Origin: Paenibacillus sp. FSL K6-1330
Lineage (GTDB): Bacteria > Bacillota > Bacilli > Paenibacillales > Paenibacillaceae
Assembly (NCBI RefSeq): GCF_037976825.1
Contig: NZ_CP150269.1
Coordinates: 2,121,501 to 2,185,500 of the forward strand
Reading direction: 5' to 3'
DNA length: 64,000 nt
Below, one piece after another: positions 27,828 to 36,634 of this stretch; the first letter of the stretch is position 1, and each line of letters opens with the position of its first letter. Below the pieces are notes generated by a model. The model saw only the letters and a list, made by a program, of their open reading frames with translations. It had not been told where the DNA came from and made no database searches. The position numbers and the translations under genes were made by a program.

Positions 27828-28568
27828 ATGAAGGCAGCAACGAAAGTAGCGATCGCGACACTAAGCAGCATTTTATTAATGGGTTCTTCCGTAAGTCTCG
27901 CGGCGAAGGTGCAGTCCAACGAGAAAGCCCAAGAAGCCACTGTTAAAAAAACAGACGAAGCAGCCAAGCCTATATCTGCAGAGGAAAAAAAGTTTATCGA
28001 AGCTGAGATCCAGAGAGTGAAGGAGTTGGCCCAAGAATCGGGTGATATGTATGTCCTGTATCATAAGTACCCAAAATTAAATAGCGGATTTGATATTAGC
28101 TATTGGGGAGGGATTCATGAATTCACAACATACGAGGACTACTTGAAAAAAGCTTCAACCCTGAAGGGATCCATTCTGCAGCAGCCTGCCAACCTGCCAA
28201 AGGGATATAAGTTTTTATCAGCGGTCATTGAAGGTCCGATCGAAGGAAAGTTCGTTGATGAAGTAAGGGCCGAAGGTAAGAAGAGCGGAAAGCCCATCTA
28301 TGTGAAAAAGATCGATTGGAAAGAGGCGGCAACCATCCGTCTTAAATATGCGAGCGGAAAAGACACGCTGGGCTTTTCCAAGGATACGGTAGATTCGAAG
28401 GGAAGCAAGAAAAAAGGTTTCTTTGACGATAAGCTGCCGAAGAATGTCTTTCCAAAATACGTTTTTTGGAATGATGGCGGCAAATTCGAATACAGCATTT
28501 CAACCTCCTCTTTGGATATGTCCAGGAAACAGAAGATCGAAGTGCTAAAAGCAGCCGTGAAAAAATAA
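27828..28568 (+). CDS. secreted protein of unknown function, paralogue of the BlaR-like sensor domain
   Basis: 246 residues with a clear signal peptide (about 1-26, cleavage near SLA-AK), a Lys/Glu-rich linker and a soluble domain (about 50-246). I do not recognise the family with certainty; the fold may relate to DUF4367-type domains, unproven. Residues 50-246 match residues 424-620 of the BlaR1-like protein downstream at about 72% identity by hand alignment (for example GDMYVLYHKY, DEVRAEGKKSGKPIY, PKYVFW). It has its own promoter with two BlaI-type operators. No enzymatic motif is visible. A role as induced effector, ligand binder or decoy is inference. Confidence 0.8.
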   Translation: MKAATKVAIATLSSILLMGSSVSLAAKVQSNEKAQEATVKKTDEAAKPISAEEKKFIEAEIQRVKELAQESGDMYVLYHKYPKLNSGFDISYWGGIHEFTTYEDYLKKASTLKGSILQQPANLPKGYKFLSAVIEGPIEGKFVDEVRAEGKKSGKPIYVKKIDWKEAATIRLKYASGKDTLGFSKDTVDSKGSKKKGFFDDKLPKNVFPKYVFWNDGGKFEYSISTSSLDMSRKQKIEVLKAAVKK

Positions 28569-28710
28569 CATTTTGCGCCAGCTATATTTTTCTCGGACAG
28601 GCGCTCCAAAATACGATGACATGGGTTCTTTTGCAGATCATCATGCCCACAGGCGGTGCGAATCATTTTTTCGTGTAACAAAAACGAGAAATTACGCTCT
28701 GCCAAACAAG

Positions 28711-28763
28711 TTGACATTACTAAACTACAAATGTAGCATGTGTATTATAACTACATATGTAGT
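28711..28763 (+). promoter_or_regulatory. promoter with two BlaI/MecI-type operators, upstream of blaI-like gene
   Basis: TTGACA (28711-28716), 17 bases, TAGCAT (28734-28739). Operator 1, CTACAAATGTAG (28725-28736), spans the spacer and the -10. Operator 2, ACTACATATGTAGT (28750-28763), is a perfect palindrome. Centres are 26 bases apart. Same design as at 27737-27789, implying autoregulation of the regulator pair. Confidence 0.85.
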
Positions 28764-28793
28764 CTGAGTAAATTGACTTTGGAGGTTTCATGC

Positions 28794-29204
28794 ATGAATC
28801 AAATACCACCAATTACGGATGCAGAGCTGGAAATTATGCGCGTATTGTGGACAAATCCGGACTGCCCTTCCAGCGAGGTCGTAAAACAAATGACGGATCA
28901 AATGGGGTGGAGCCCCAATACGACCCGGACGCTCCTCAGTCGTCTGGTGCAGAAGGAAGCAGCGGGTGCGAAACTGGAAAAGGGTTCAAAGCGCACCCAA
29001 CTATTTTATCCGATCATCAGCGAGCAGGAGTATCTGCAGTCCGAAACCAAATCCTTCATGAAAAAGCTTTATGGGGGATCTTTAAAGCCGATGCTGGCCA
29101 ACTTTCTGCAGGATAAAAAACTGAATGCGCAAGAAATCGAGGATCTAAAAGCATTGTTTGACGATAACCGCAGCGACGGGGAAACAGAAAAGAGAGAGCC
29201 CTGA
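28794..29204 (+). CDS. blaI: BlaI/MecI/CopY-family repressor
   Basis: 136 residues. N-terminal winged helix (about 5-80; ITDAELEIMRVLW, PNTTRTLLSRLVQKE) and a C-terminal dimerisation helix pair. BlaI-type repressors bind TACA-N2-TGTA operators as dimers and are inactivated through their partner membrane protease. The frame extends upstream to 28740, but GGAGG at 28781-28785 with an 8-base gap fixes ATG 28794. The stop overlaps the start of the partner gene by one base. The gene symbol marks the family; the regulon need not concern beta-lactams. Confidence 0.92.
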   Translation: MNQIPPITDAELEIMRVLWTNPDCPSSEVVKQMTDQMGWSPNTTRTLLSRLVQKEAAGAKLEKGSKRTQLFYPIISEQEYLQSETKSFMKKLYGGSLKPMLANFLQDKKLNAQEIEDLKALFDDNRSDGETEKREP

Positions 29205-31066
29205 TGAGTCCTACATTGCATGAAAATTTATTGTCTTTTTTTGGCTGGGTGATTCGCGGATCGTTCATGGCCTCCATCCTGATCGTACTTGTGCTGATTC
29301 TACAGTTTCTATTAAGAAACAAAATTGAGGCTAGATGGAAATATTGGCTTTGGCTACCTGTAGCCATACGTTTGCTGCTCCCTTGGGCTCCGGAATCCTC
29401 GCTTAGCCTGTACAATGTTCTGTCTTTGGAGGCCATAGCACCCGGTATTCATCAACAAACTCAAGTTTCATCGGGTGGGAAGGAAGCGGGGAGAATAAGC
29501 GAGGCGACGGTTCATGTTGAGCGCTCTATAAACCCGGGAGCAAGCGGAACCTCGGAAGTACCTGCTCCATCCCTTGAATCGGGACTCGTGCAGGAGAGCG
29601 GCTTTTGGTGGAATGGGTTCAACCAAATAGGCTTCACCAATACGCTGATTGCGGTTTGGTTTGCGGGCGTGCTGCTTCTTGCCGCTAAAACGATATACGA
29701 CCAGCTTCGATTGAAACAAGCCCTGCGCGCGGGCCGAAAGATAGATACGCCTTTTCTATCGGCAGTGTTTCACGAGACGAAACAGCAATTAGGCGTGAAG
29801 CAAAAAGTGCAATTTCTGTCCAGCGAGCGAATTCCTGGACCTGCCGTGGTCGGTTTTAGCAAGCCGGCGATCGCCATTTCGCCCAGTCTGCTCATCACGC
29901 TGAAAAAAGATCAACTTCAATATATTCTGGCGCATGAGTTCGCACATATTCAGCGGCGGGATGTCGCCGTGAACTGGTTGATGCATACCATCCTGATCAT
30001 CCATTGGTTTAATCCGTTATTATGGCTAGCCGTACGTAAAGCAAGACAGGATCAGGAGATGGCCTGCGATGCATGCGCCTTGAATCGGATGAGCCCGCAG
30101 CAAAACAATGCATACGGACAAACGATCATCCATGTGTTGGAGCATTTTTCAGGAAACCAACGCCAGCCGGGGCTTGCCGGCCTGTCCGCCACACATAAAC
30201 AAATGAAAAGGAGACTTACGATGATTAAACATTTTCACAAAAAATCATACCGTCTATCCATTCTGGCAATGGGGATGATTATCGCGCTTGGCAGCGTGAC
30301 ATTGGTTAATGCTAAGGAAAGCGATGCAGGGAGCGTAACACCAAAGGCTTCCGTGCAATCGGAACAGGATTTAAAAGCTGCTGATATGATCTATCCCGAG
30401 GGAGATATAGACCGCGAGCTCTACAAGAAAGAACTGGAAAAGGCGCAGAAAAAAGCAGAAGTTGCAGCCAAGGCTCTAACTCCAGAGGAAAAGAAGTATA
30501 TCGAAGCTGAGACCAATAGAGTGAAGAAGCTAAGTAATGAGACAGGCGATATGTACGTTCTGTATCATAAATATAAGGATCTTAACAGCGGATTCGACCT
30601 AAGTTATTGGGGAGGGATAGAAACATTTACCGCTTACGAGGACTACTTGAAAAGAGCTTCCACGCTGGAAGGTTCCATCCTGAAGCAGCCCGTCAACTTG
30701 CCGGAGGGATATAAGTTTTCCAAAGCGAGAATTGAAGGTCCAACTGAAGGCAAGCTCCTTGATGAAGTAAGGGCCGAAGGCAAGAAGAGCGGAAAACCCA
30801 TCTATGCGAAAAAGATAGATTGGGAAGAGGCGGCAACCATCCGTCTTGAGTATACGAACGGGAAAGACACACTGGCCATTTCAAAGTATACGTTGGACTC
30901 AGAGGGAAGTAAGAAGAAAGGCTTCTTTGAGGATGACTTCCCGGCGCATATCTATCCAAAATACGTGTTTTGGCATGAAGGCGGCTTCGAATACAGCATT
31001 TCAGCCACATGGGATATGTCCAAAGAACAGAAGATCGAAATGCTGAAAGCAGCGGTGCAGAAATAA
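29204..31066 (+). CDS. BlaR1-like M56 membrane metalloprotease with a non-beta-lactamase sensor domain
   Basis: 620 residues. Membrane segments near 12-32, 35-55 and 145-162, then the M56 zinc protease domain with HEFAH (His244, Glu245, His248) and the downstream Glu in QEMACDACAL, a membrane segment near 347-365, and an extracellular domain (about 424-620). In BlaR1 this last part is a penicillin-binding fold with SxxK; here no such motif exists and the domain is instead a close copy of the secreted protein at 27828-28568. By analogy, ligand binding outside would trigger proteolysis and relieve BlaI repression. Fully overlapping start (ATG at 29204) with blaI. Confidence 0.9.
   Translation: MSPTLHENLLSFFGWVIRGSFMASILIVLVLILQFLLRNKIEARWKYWLWLPVAIRLLLPWAPESSLSLYNVLSLEAIAPGIHQQTQVSSGGKEAGRISEATVHVERSINPGASGTSEVPAPSLESGLVQESGFWWNGFNQIGFTNTLIAVWFAGVLLLAAKTIYDQLRLKQALRAGRKIDTPFLSAVFHETKQQLGVKQKVQFLSSERIPGPAVVGFSKPAIAISPSLLITLKKDQLQYILAHEFAHIQRRDVAVNWLMHTILIIHWFNPLLWLAVRKARQDQEMACDACALNRMSPQQNNAYGQTIIHVLEHFSGNQRQPGLAGLSATHKQMKRRLTMIKHFHKKSYRLSILAMGMIIALGSVTLVNAKESDAGSVTPKASVQSEQDLKAADMIYPEGDIDRELYKKELEKAQKKAEVAAKALTPEEKKYIEAETNRVKKLSNETGDMYVLYHKYKDLNSGFDLSYWGGIETFTAYEDYLKRASTLEGSILKQPVNLPEGYKFSKARIEGPTEGKLLDEVRAEGKKSGKPIYAKKIDWEEAATIRLEYTNGKDTLAISKYTLDSEGSKKKGFFEDDFPAHIYPKYVFWHEGGFEYSISATWDMSKEQKIEMLKAAVQK
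30210..30223 (+). promoter_or_regulatory. possible internal ribosome binding site and start inside the BlaR1-like gene
   Basis: GGAG at 30210-30213 lies 7 bases before an in-frame ATG at 30221 (codon 340). Translation from there would give a 281-residue protein whose first ~30 residues (MIKHFHKKSYR, then a hydrophobic stretch ending VTLVNA) look like a secretion signal, followed by the sensor domain. The GGAG could also arise simply from the conserved KRR codons of M56 proteins. Confidence 0.4.
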
Positions 31067-31222
31067 TATTTTGAGCAAGTCATTAAGCATCACAACCAAT
31101 CCGGGAAATCCGGTGGCGAAAAAAAACTGATCTATTGGCTGAAATTGCGGTCAAGAAATAGAGTGCACTTTTCAATTTTGCAGTTCGTAGATCCTGATTC
31201 AAGGCCCAATATACGATTAAAT

Positions 31223-31253
31223 AAAAAAAGCCTGGTTTTCCAGGCTTTTTTTA
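31223..31253 (+). terminator. Rho-independent terminator after the BlaR1-like gene
   Basis: AAAAAGCCTGG pairs with CCAGGCTTTTT around TTTT, with T continuing to 31253. It separates the regulator module from the arabinose operon. Confidence 0.85.
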
Positions 31254-31302
31254 TTTTGATCTTGCTATTTCTGAGATGCGGGGGTAGAATGTGAGTGATT
31301 CA

Positions 31303-31359
31303 ACTTGTACGTACATTTATGATTTGATCTATATGTTTGTTTATAGGTATGTACAAGTT
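31303..31359 (+). promoter_or_regulatory. two AraR-like operators upstream of araA
   Basis: ACTTGTACGTACATTT at 31303-31318 and AGGTATGTACAAGTT (reverse orientation) at 31345-31359 match the B. subtilis AraR operator ATTTGTAYGTACAAAT. Centres are about 41 bases apart, close to four helical turns, as needed for cooperative looping. AraR is encoded 1.6 kb downstream. Confidence 0.8.
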
Positions 31360-31394
31360 GGTAAGCAAGCATTCATACAGGAGGCGTTATAATT

Positions 31395-32882
31395 ATGAAT
31401 TTGAAACCGCATTCTTTTTGGTTCGTCACCGGAAGCCAGCACTTGTATGGCCCCGAAACGCTGGAGCAGGTAGCTGAGCATTCCCGCATCGTGGCAACGG
31501 AGTTTGATAAAGATCCTGTATTTTCCTATCCCATTGTGTTCAAGCCGATCGTAACGACACCCGATGAAATATACAACCTGATTCTTGAGGCCAACAATGA
31601 TGAGTCCTGCGCAGGTATTATGACCTGGATGCACACCTTCTCCCCGGCCAAAATGTGGATCGCGGGTCTATCCCAATTGCAGAAGCCGCTTCTTCATTTC
31701 CATACCCAATTCAACCGGGATATCCCTTGGGAAACGATTGATATGGATTTTATGAATTTGAACCAATCCGCGCACGGTGATCGCGAGTATGGTCATATTG
31801 GTGCCCGTCTCGGCATTGCTCGCAAGGTGGTTGTGGGCCATTGGGAAGACGGGGAGGTTCGAGGCAGCATTGCCGGCTGGATGAGGACCGCTGCGGCCTA
31901 TGCCGAAAGCCGCAGGCTGAAAGTGGCCCGCTTCGGCGATAATATGCGCCAAGTGGCGGTAACCGAAGGGGATAAAGTAGAAGCCCAAATCAAGCTTGGC
32001 TGGTCCGTGAACGGTTATGGCATCGGCGATCTTGTGCAGTCCATGAATGAAGTCGGCGATGAAGAGGTTAAGGCGCTCCTGAACGAATATGCGGAGTTGT
32101 ATTCCATAACCAAGGAAGGGCTTAGCGACGGTCCCGTGCGCGATTCGATTGCGTATCAAGCCCGGATCGAGATTGCGCTTCGTCGTTTCCTCGAAGAGGG
32201 CGGCTTTGGCGCATTCACGACGACCTTTGAGGATCTGCATGGAATGAAGCAGCTTCCGGGACTCGCCGTACAGCGTCTGATGGAGTCGGGATACGGCTTC
32301 GGCGGGGAAGGGGATTGGAAAACAGCTGCCCTGACGCGTGTATTGAAGGTGCTTGCGGGCAATAAAAGCACTTCTTTCATGGAGGACTACACCTATCACT
32401 TCGAGCAAGGGAATCATATGATTCTTGGATCGCACATGCTGGAGGTATGTCCGACCATTGCACTGGATAAACCGACGCTGGAAGTTCATCCACTCGGGAT
32501 CGGAGGCAAGGGAGATCCCGCGCGACTCGTGTTTAACGGCCAAGACGGCCCGGCGGTCAATGCTTCCCTGATCGATCTGGGTCACCGCTTCAGACTGCTG
32601 GTGAATGTCGTGGATGGCGTCAAGGTGGAGCAGCCGATGCCGAAGCTGCCGGTAGCCCGTGTGCTGTGGAAACCGCAGCCATCGCTCCGCGAATCTGCGG
32701 AAGCGTGGATATTGGCCGGTGGAGCGCATCACACCGTTCTCTCTTATGCCATGACGGCTGAGCATTTGAGCGATTGGGCGGAGATGGTCGGCATTGAAGC
32801 GGTCATTATTGATAAGGATACAACGATACCGCGCTTCAAGAACGAGCTCCGCTGGAGTGAAGCCGCATACCGCCTGCGGTAA
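31395..32882 (+). CDS. araA: L-arabinose isomerase
   Basis: Converts L-arabinose to L-ribulose. 495 residues, standard length. Conserved parts: FWFVTGSQHLYGPETL at the start, MTWMHTFSPAKMWI, LNQSAHGDREYG, and the metal/catalytic His/Glu region near GNHMILGSHMLEVCP. First gene of the araA-araR-araD-araB-araM run, under two AraR-like operators. RBS AGGAGGCG lies just before ATG 31395. Confidence 0.97.
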   Translation: MNLKPHSFWFVTGSQHLYGPETLEQVAEHSRIVATEFDKDPVFSYPIVFKPIVTTPDEIYNLILEANNDESCAGIMTWMHTFSPAKMWIAGLSQLQKPLLHFHTQFNRDIPWETIDMDFMNLNQSAHGDREYGHIGARLGIARKVVVGHWEDGEVRGSIAGWMRTAAAYAESRRLKVARFGDNMRQVAVTEGDKVEAQIKLGWSVNGYGIGDLVQSMNEVGDEEVKALLNEYAELYSITKEGLSDGPVRDSIAYQARIEIALRRFLEEGGFGAFTTTFEDLHGMKQLPGLAVQRLMESGYGFGGEGDWKTAALTRVLKVLAGNKSTSFMEDYTYHFEQGNHMILGSHMLEVCPTIALDKPTLEVHPLGIGGKGDPARLVFNGQDGPAVNASLIDLGHRFRLLVNVVDGVKVEQPMPKLPVARVLWKPQPSLRESAEAWILAGGAHHTVLSYAMTAEHLSDWAEMVGIEAVIIDKDTTIPRFKNELRWSEAAYRLR

Positions 32883-32983
32883 CTGGTTCTGTCAGCATTC
32901 CCCTGGCCTGTGTTACAATAGCGAGATAACTTAGGATTGCAGGTGATCCTAACATAATGAGTGCGTGAGGCTAGAGGTGAATG

Positions 32984-34072
32984 ATGAATAATAGACGGAT
33001 ACCCAAATATATTGTATTAAAAAACGAACTGCTCTCCTGGTTTGAATCCGGCCGGCTTCAAGCGGGCAAACAAGTTCCTTCGGAGCATGAAATCGCCGAC
33101 CAGTTCGGCGTAAGCCGCCAGACGGTCCGCCAAACCTTCGGCGAGCTGGAGAAGGAAGGCTGGCTGGAACGGATTCAGGGCAAAGGGACGTTCGCTAGAA
33201 ATCCCGGGCGGCGGGAGAGCAAGCAGGTTAAGACGATTGGCATCATAACAACCTATATCTCGGATTATATTTTCCCGCATATCGTTCGGGGAGCGGAGGC
33301 GGAGCTGCGCAGCAAGGGATACCGCCTGCTGCTCTCCAGTACCGATAACAACAAGGAGAAAGAGATGGAGAGTCTTCAGCTCATGACCAGTCAGCCGCTT
33401 AGCGGGCTGATTATCGAGCCGACCAAGAGTGCGGAGGGCAACCCGAATTTGACGTATTTCCTATCCCTGCAGGAGAAGGGAATCCCGTTTTTGATGATCA
33501 ATGAGAAGTATCGGGAGTTGGAATGTCCTTGTCTGAAGCTTGATGATGAGCTTGGCGGTTACAAGGCTACACGTCATTTGATCGAGAACGGACACCAGGC
33601 GATCGCCGGATTCTTCAAGCGGGACGATCTTCAGGGTGTGAACCGGCTGAAAGGCTTCTTACGTGCGCATCGCGAGGCGGGAATTTCCGTTTCGCCGGAG
33701 CGGGTGGTTACGTATACAACGGAACAGAAGGGAAGTTTTCCGTATGATCAGGCCGTCCAGTTGCTGAAGCAGCCGGATGAGCTGCGACCGACGGGGTTTG
33801 TATGTTATAACGACGAGCTGGCTGTGTCTTTAGCAGAGGCTGCCGGACAATGCAGGCTGCAAATCCCGCAGGATGTGTCCCTGGTCGGGTTCGATGATTC
33901 AACGCTAGCCGAAGCTTCCGGCGTGAAGCTGACAACGATGACCCACCCGAAGACAGAGATGGGGATTATGGCGGCCAGACAATTAATTAGCATGATTGAG
34001 CATCATAGCGTTATAGAGGATACGGTATTTCAACCGGAGCTGGTGGAGAGAGAATCGGTGAAGAAACGGTAG
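32984..34072 (+). CDS. araR: arabinose repressor AraR (GntR DNA-binding, LacI-type ligand domain)
   Basis: 362 residues. N-terminal GntR winged helix (about 5-70; [21 protein letters not shown]) and a C-terminal LacI/GalR periplasmic-binding fold (about 80-360; [25 protein letters not shown]), the chimeric build diagnostic of AraR. It represses ara genes until arabinose binds. It lies inside the ara gene run rather than next to a transporter gene as in B. subtilis, so it is likely autoregulated through the araA promoter. AGAGG at 32973-32977 favours ATG 32984 over ATG 32981. Confidence 0.94.
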   Translation: MNNRRIPKYIVLKNELLSWFESGRLQAGKQVPSEHEIADQFGVSRQTVRQTFGELEKEGWLERIQGKGTFARNPGRRESKQVKTIGIITTYISDYIFPHIVRGAEAELRSKGYRLLLSSTDNNKEKEMESLQLMTSQPLSGLIIEPTKSAEGNPNLTYFLSLQEKGIPFLMINEKYRELECPCLKLDDELGGYKATRHLIENGHQAIAGFFKRDDLQGVNRLKGFLRAHREAGISVSPERVVTYTTEQKGSFPYDQAVQLLKQPDELRPTGFVCYNDELAVSLAEAAGQCRLQIPQDVSLVGFDDSTLAEASGVKLTTMTHPKTEMGIMAARQLISMIEHHSVIEDTVFQPELVERESVKKR

Positions 34073-34117
34073 AGGATATAGGAGTGAAAGGTCCGAAGTT
34101 TCGGACCCTTGTTTGTC

Positions 34118-34134
34118 AACTTGTACGTACAACT
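34118..34134 (+). promoter_or_regulatory. AraR-like operator upstream of araD
   Basis: AACTTGTACGTACAACT contains the perfect palindrome TTGTACGTACAA (34121-34132). It lies 33 bases before araD, implying a second AraR-controlled promoter for araD-araB-araM. Confidence 0.8.
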
Positions 34135-34167
34135 ACATTTTTGAAATATAGAGAGGAGCGGTTGTTC

Positions 34168-34857
34168 ATGTTGGAGGATTTAAAGCAGCAGGTGCTGGAG
34201 GCGAATCTGGAGCTTCCGATGCACGGACTCGTTACCTTTACATGGGGAAATGTAAGCGGTATCGACCGTGAACAGGGACTGTTTGTCATTAAGCCAAGCG
34301 GCGTGCCTTACGAGGATTTAAAAGCGGACGACATGGTCGTGCTGGATTTGAAGGGAAATGTCGTTGAAGGCGATTTGCGACCATCCTCCGATACCCCGAC
34401 ACATCTGGTCCTCTATCAGAAATTTAAAGAGATCGGCGGAATTGTGCATACCCACTCTCCATGGGGAACGAGCTGGGCTCAAGCCGGACGCGCGCTTCCT
34501 GCTTACGGAACCACGCACGCCGACTATTTTTACGGGGAAATTCCGGTTACGCGGCCCATGACCCGCGAAGAAATTGAGGGGGCCTACGAGTTGGAGACGG
34601 GCAACGTCATTGTTGAGCGATTCGCAGACCTGGATCCGAACATGGTGCCTGGCGTGCTTGTCCATTCGCATGCGCCATTCGTGTGGGGCAAGGATGCGCA
34701 TAACGCGGTTCATAATGCGGTAGTGTTGGAGGAGTGCGCCAAGATTGCAGCCCGGATGCAGCAGATTAATCCGGAAACCGAACCGATGGATCAGACGCTG
34801 CTGGATCGCCATTTTTTACGGAAGCATGGAGTTAATGCCTATTACGGTCAAAAGTAA
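34168..34857 (+). CDS. araD: L-ribulose-5-phosphate 4-epimerase
   Basis: 229 residues of the class II aldolase/AraD fold. Converts L-ribulose-5-phosphate to D-xylulose-5-phosphate. Seen: [19 protein letters not shown], the zinc-ligand [14 protein letters not shown], and the later [12 protein letters not shown] with two further His. The frame is open from 34084, but that part overlaps the AraR operator; GAGAGGAG at 34151-34158 gives ATG 34168. araB follows after 45 bases. Confidence 0.95.
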   Translation: MLEDLKQQVLEANLELPMHGLVTFTWGNVSGIDREQGLFVIKPSGVPYEDLKADDMVVLDLKGNVVEGDLRPSSDTPTHLVLYQKFKEIGGIVHTHSPWGTSWAQAGRALPAYGTTHADYFYGEIPVTRPMTREEIEGAYELETGNVIVERFADLDPNMVPGVLVHSHAPFVWGKDAHNAVHNAVVLEECAKIAARMQQINPETEPMDQTLLDRHFLRKHGVNAYYGQK

Positions 34858-34902
34858 TGCTTGTATTCATCATTCATGATTTCATCTGTAGGAGGAAATG
34901 AG

Positions 34903-36573
34903 ATGGGGAATAAATACACCATTGGTGTCGATTATGGAACGCAGTCCGGGCGTGCGGTGTTGGTTAATCTGGCTGACGGGCAGGAAGTAGCGGATCATGT
35001 TACGCCTTACCGGCATCATGTCATCGATGAGTTTTTACCGGTTTCAAGGAAGAAGCTGGAGCACGACTGGGCGCTTCAGCATCCGGGCGATTATCTGGAG
35101 GTTCTAAAGGTATCCGTGCCTGCCGTCATCCAGCAATCCGGGATTGATCCGGCGGATGTGATTGGCATCGGCATTGATTTTACGGCTTGCACCATGCTGC
35201 CCGTTGACGAGCTTGGGGAGCCGCTCTGCTTCCAACCGGAGCTGGCCGACCAGCCGCACAGCTGGGTTAAGCTGTGGAAGCATCATGCCGCCCAGCCGGA
35301 AGCGGACAAGATCAACGCGATTGCCGCCGAGCGCGGAGAAGCCTTTTTGCCCCGTTATGGCGGGAAGATTTCTTCCGAATGGATGATTGCAAAGGTCTGG
35401 CAAATTCTTGACGAGGCACCGGCGATCTATGAACGTACGGATAGATTCTTGGAAGCTACCGATTGGGTCGTTTCCCAAATGACAGGCCAGATTGTCCGCA
35501 ACAGCTGTACGGCTGGCTACAAGGCGATATGGCATAAGCAAGACGGATATCCAAGCAAGGAATATTTTAAGGCACTGGATCCCCGGTTGGAGGATCTGGC
35601 CGATACGAAGCTGCGCGGAGAGGTCCGCCCCCTTGGGAGCAGCGCAGGCGGTCTGACTGAGAAGATGGCGGTGATGATGGGCTTAACTCCAGGGATTGCT
35701 GTGGCCGTCGGTAACGTTGATGCTCATGCCGCGGTGCCTGCGGTCGGTGTTGTCACACCGGGCAAGCTGGTGATGGCGATGGGCACATCGATCTGCCACA
35801 TGCTGCTCGGTACCGAAGAGAAGCAGGTTGAAGGCATGTGCGGTGTCGTCGAGGACGGCATCATTCCCGGATTATACGGTTATGAAGCCGGGCAATCGGC
35901 AGTAGGCGATATTTTTGAATGGTACGTCGAGGAAGCGCTTCCTGCGTATGTAAAAGAAGCTGCGTCCGAGGAAGGGATTGGCGTGCACCAATGGCTTGAG
36001 CGGGAAGCGGCTGCATACAAGCCGGGTCAAACCGGTCTGCTTGCACTGGATTGGTGGAACGGCAATCGTTCCGTGCTGGTGGATACGGATCTGACCGGGC
36101 TGATGTTAGGGATGACGCTGTTGACAAAACCGCAGGAAATCTACCGCACCTTGCTTGAGGCGACCGCATTCGGCACGCGCAAAATCGTGGACGCTTTTCA
36201 TGAGAACGGTGTCGCCGTGGATGTCCTGTATGCATGTGGCGGACTGCCGCAAAAGAACCGTCTCTTGATGCAGATTTATGCGGATGTCACCAATCGCGAA
36301 ATCATGGTGGCTGATTCCAAACAGACGCCGGCGCTTGGCGCCGCTATGTTCGCCGCAGTCGCAGCGGGCCAGGCGCAAGGCGGGTATGATTCCATTATCG
36401 ATGCCGCCGAGAAGATGGCACGGGTGAAGGAAGAGACCTTCAAACCGATTCCGGAGCATGTGGAAGTCTATGAACAGCTGTATCAGGAGTACAGCAAGCT
36501 GCATGACTATTTCGGCCGGGGCGAAAACAACGTGATGAAGCGGCTGAAGCGGATTAAGCAAACGGCTGAATAG
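34903..36573 (+). CDS. araB: L-ribulokinase
   Basis: FGGY-family kinase of 556 residues that phosphorylates L-ribulose. Seen: [15 protein letters not shown] phosphate-binding start, [30 protein letters not shown], and the ATPase core [11 protein letters not shown] and [15 protein letters not shown] at 34891-34895 fixes ATG 34903; the frame is open to 34861 but that would lack an RBS. Between araD and araM in one operon. Confidence 0.96.
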   Translation: MGNKYTIGVDYGTQSGRAVLVNLADGQEVADHVTPYRHHVIDEFLPVSRKKLEHDWALQHPGDYLEVLKVSVPAVIQQSGIDPADVIGIGIDFTACTMLPVDELGEPLCFQPELADQPHSWVKLWKHHAAQPEADKINAIAAERGEAFLPRYGGKISSEWMIAKVWQILDEAPAIYERTDRFLEATDWVVSQMTGQIVRNSCTAGYKAIWHKQDGYPSKEYFKALDPRLEDLADTKLRGEVRPLGSSAGGLTEKMAVMMGLTPGIAVAVGNVDAHAAVPAVGVVTPGKLVMAMGTSICHMLLGTEEKQVEGMCGVVEDGIIPGLYGYEAGQSAVGDIFEWYVEEALPAYVKEAASEEGIGVHQWLEREAAAYKPGQTGLLALDWWNGNRSVLVDTDLTGLMLGMTLLTKPQEIYRTLLEATAFGTRKIVDAFHENGVAVDVLYACGGLPQKNRLLMQIYADVTNREIMVADSKQTPALGAAMFAAVAAGQAQGGYDSIIDAAEKMARVKEETFKPIPEHVEVYEQLYQEYSKLHDYFGRGENNVMKRLKRIKQTAE

Positions 36574-36634
36574 GCCCTGGCAGACCAGAAGCTTGTATAG
36601 ACACGACAGGATGGGATGAAGGAGAGGAACGAAC

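Noticed and set aside
31668..32765. 365-residue minus-strand open frame inside araA
   Set aside because: Antisense shadow of araA, composition rich in His/Arg, no RBS.
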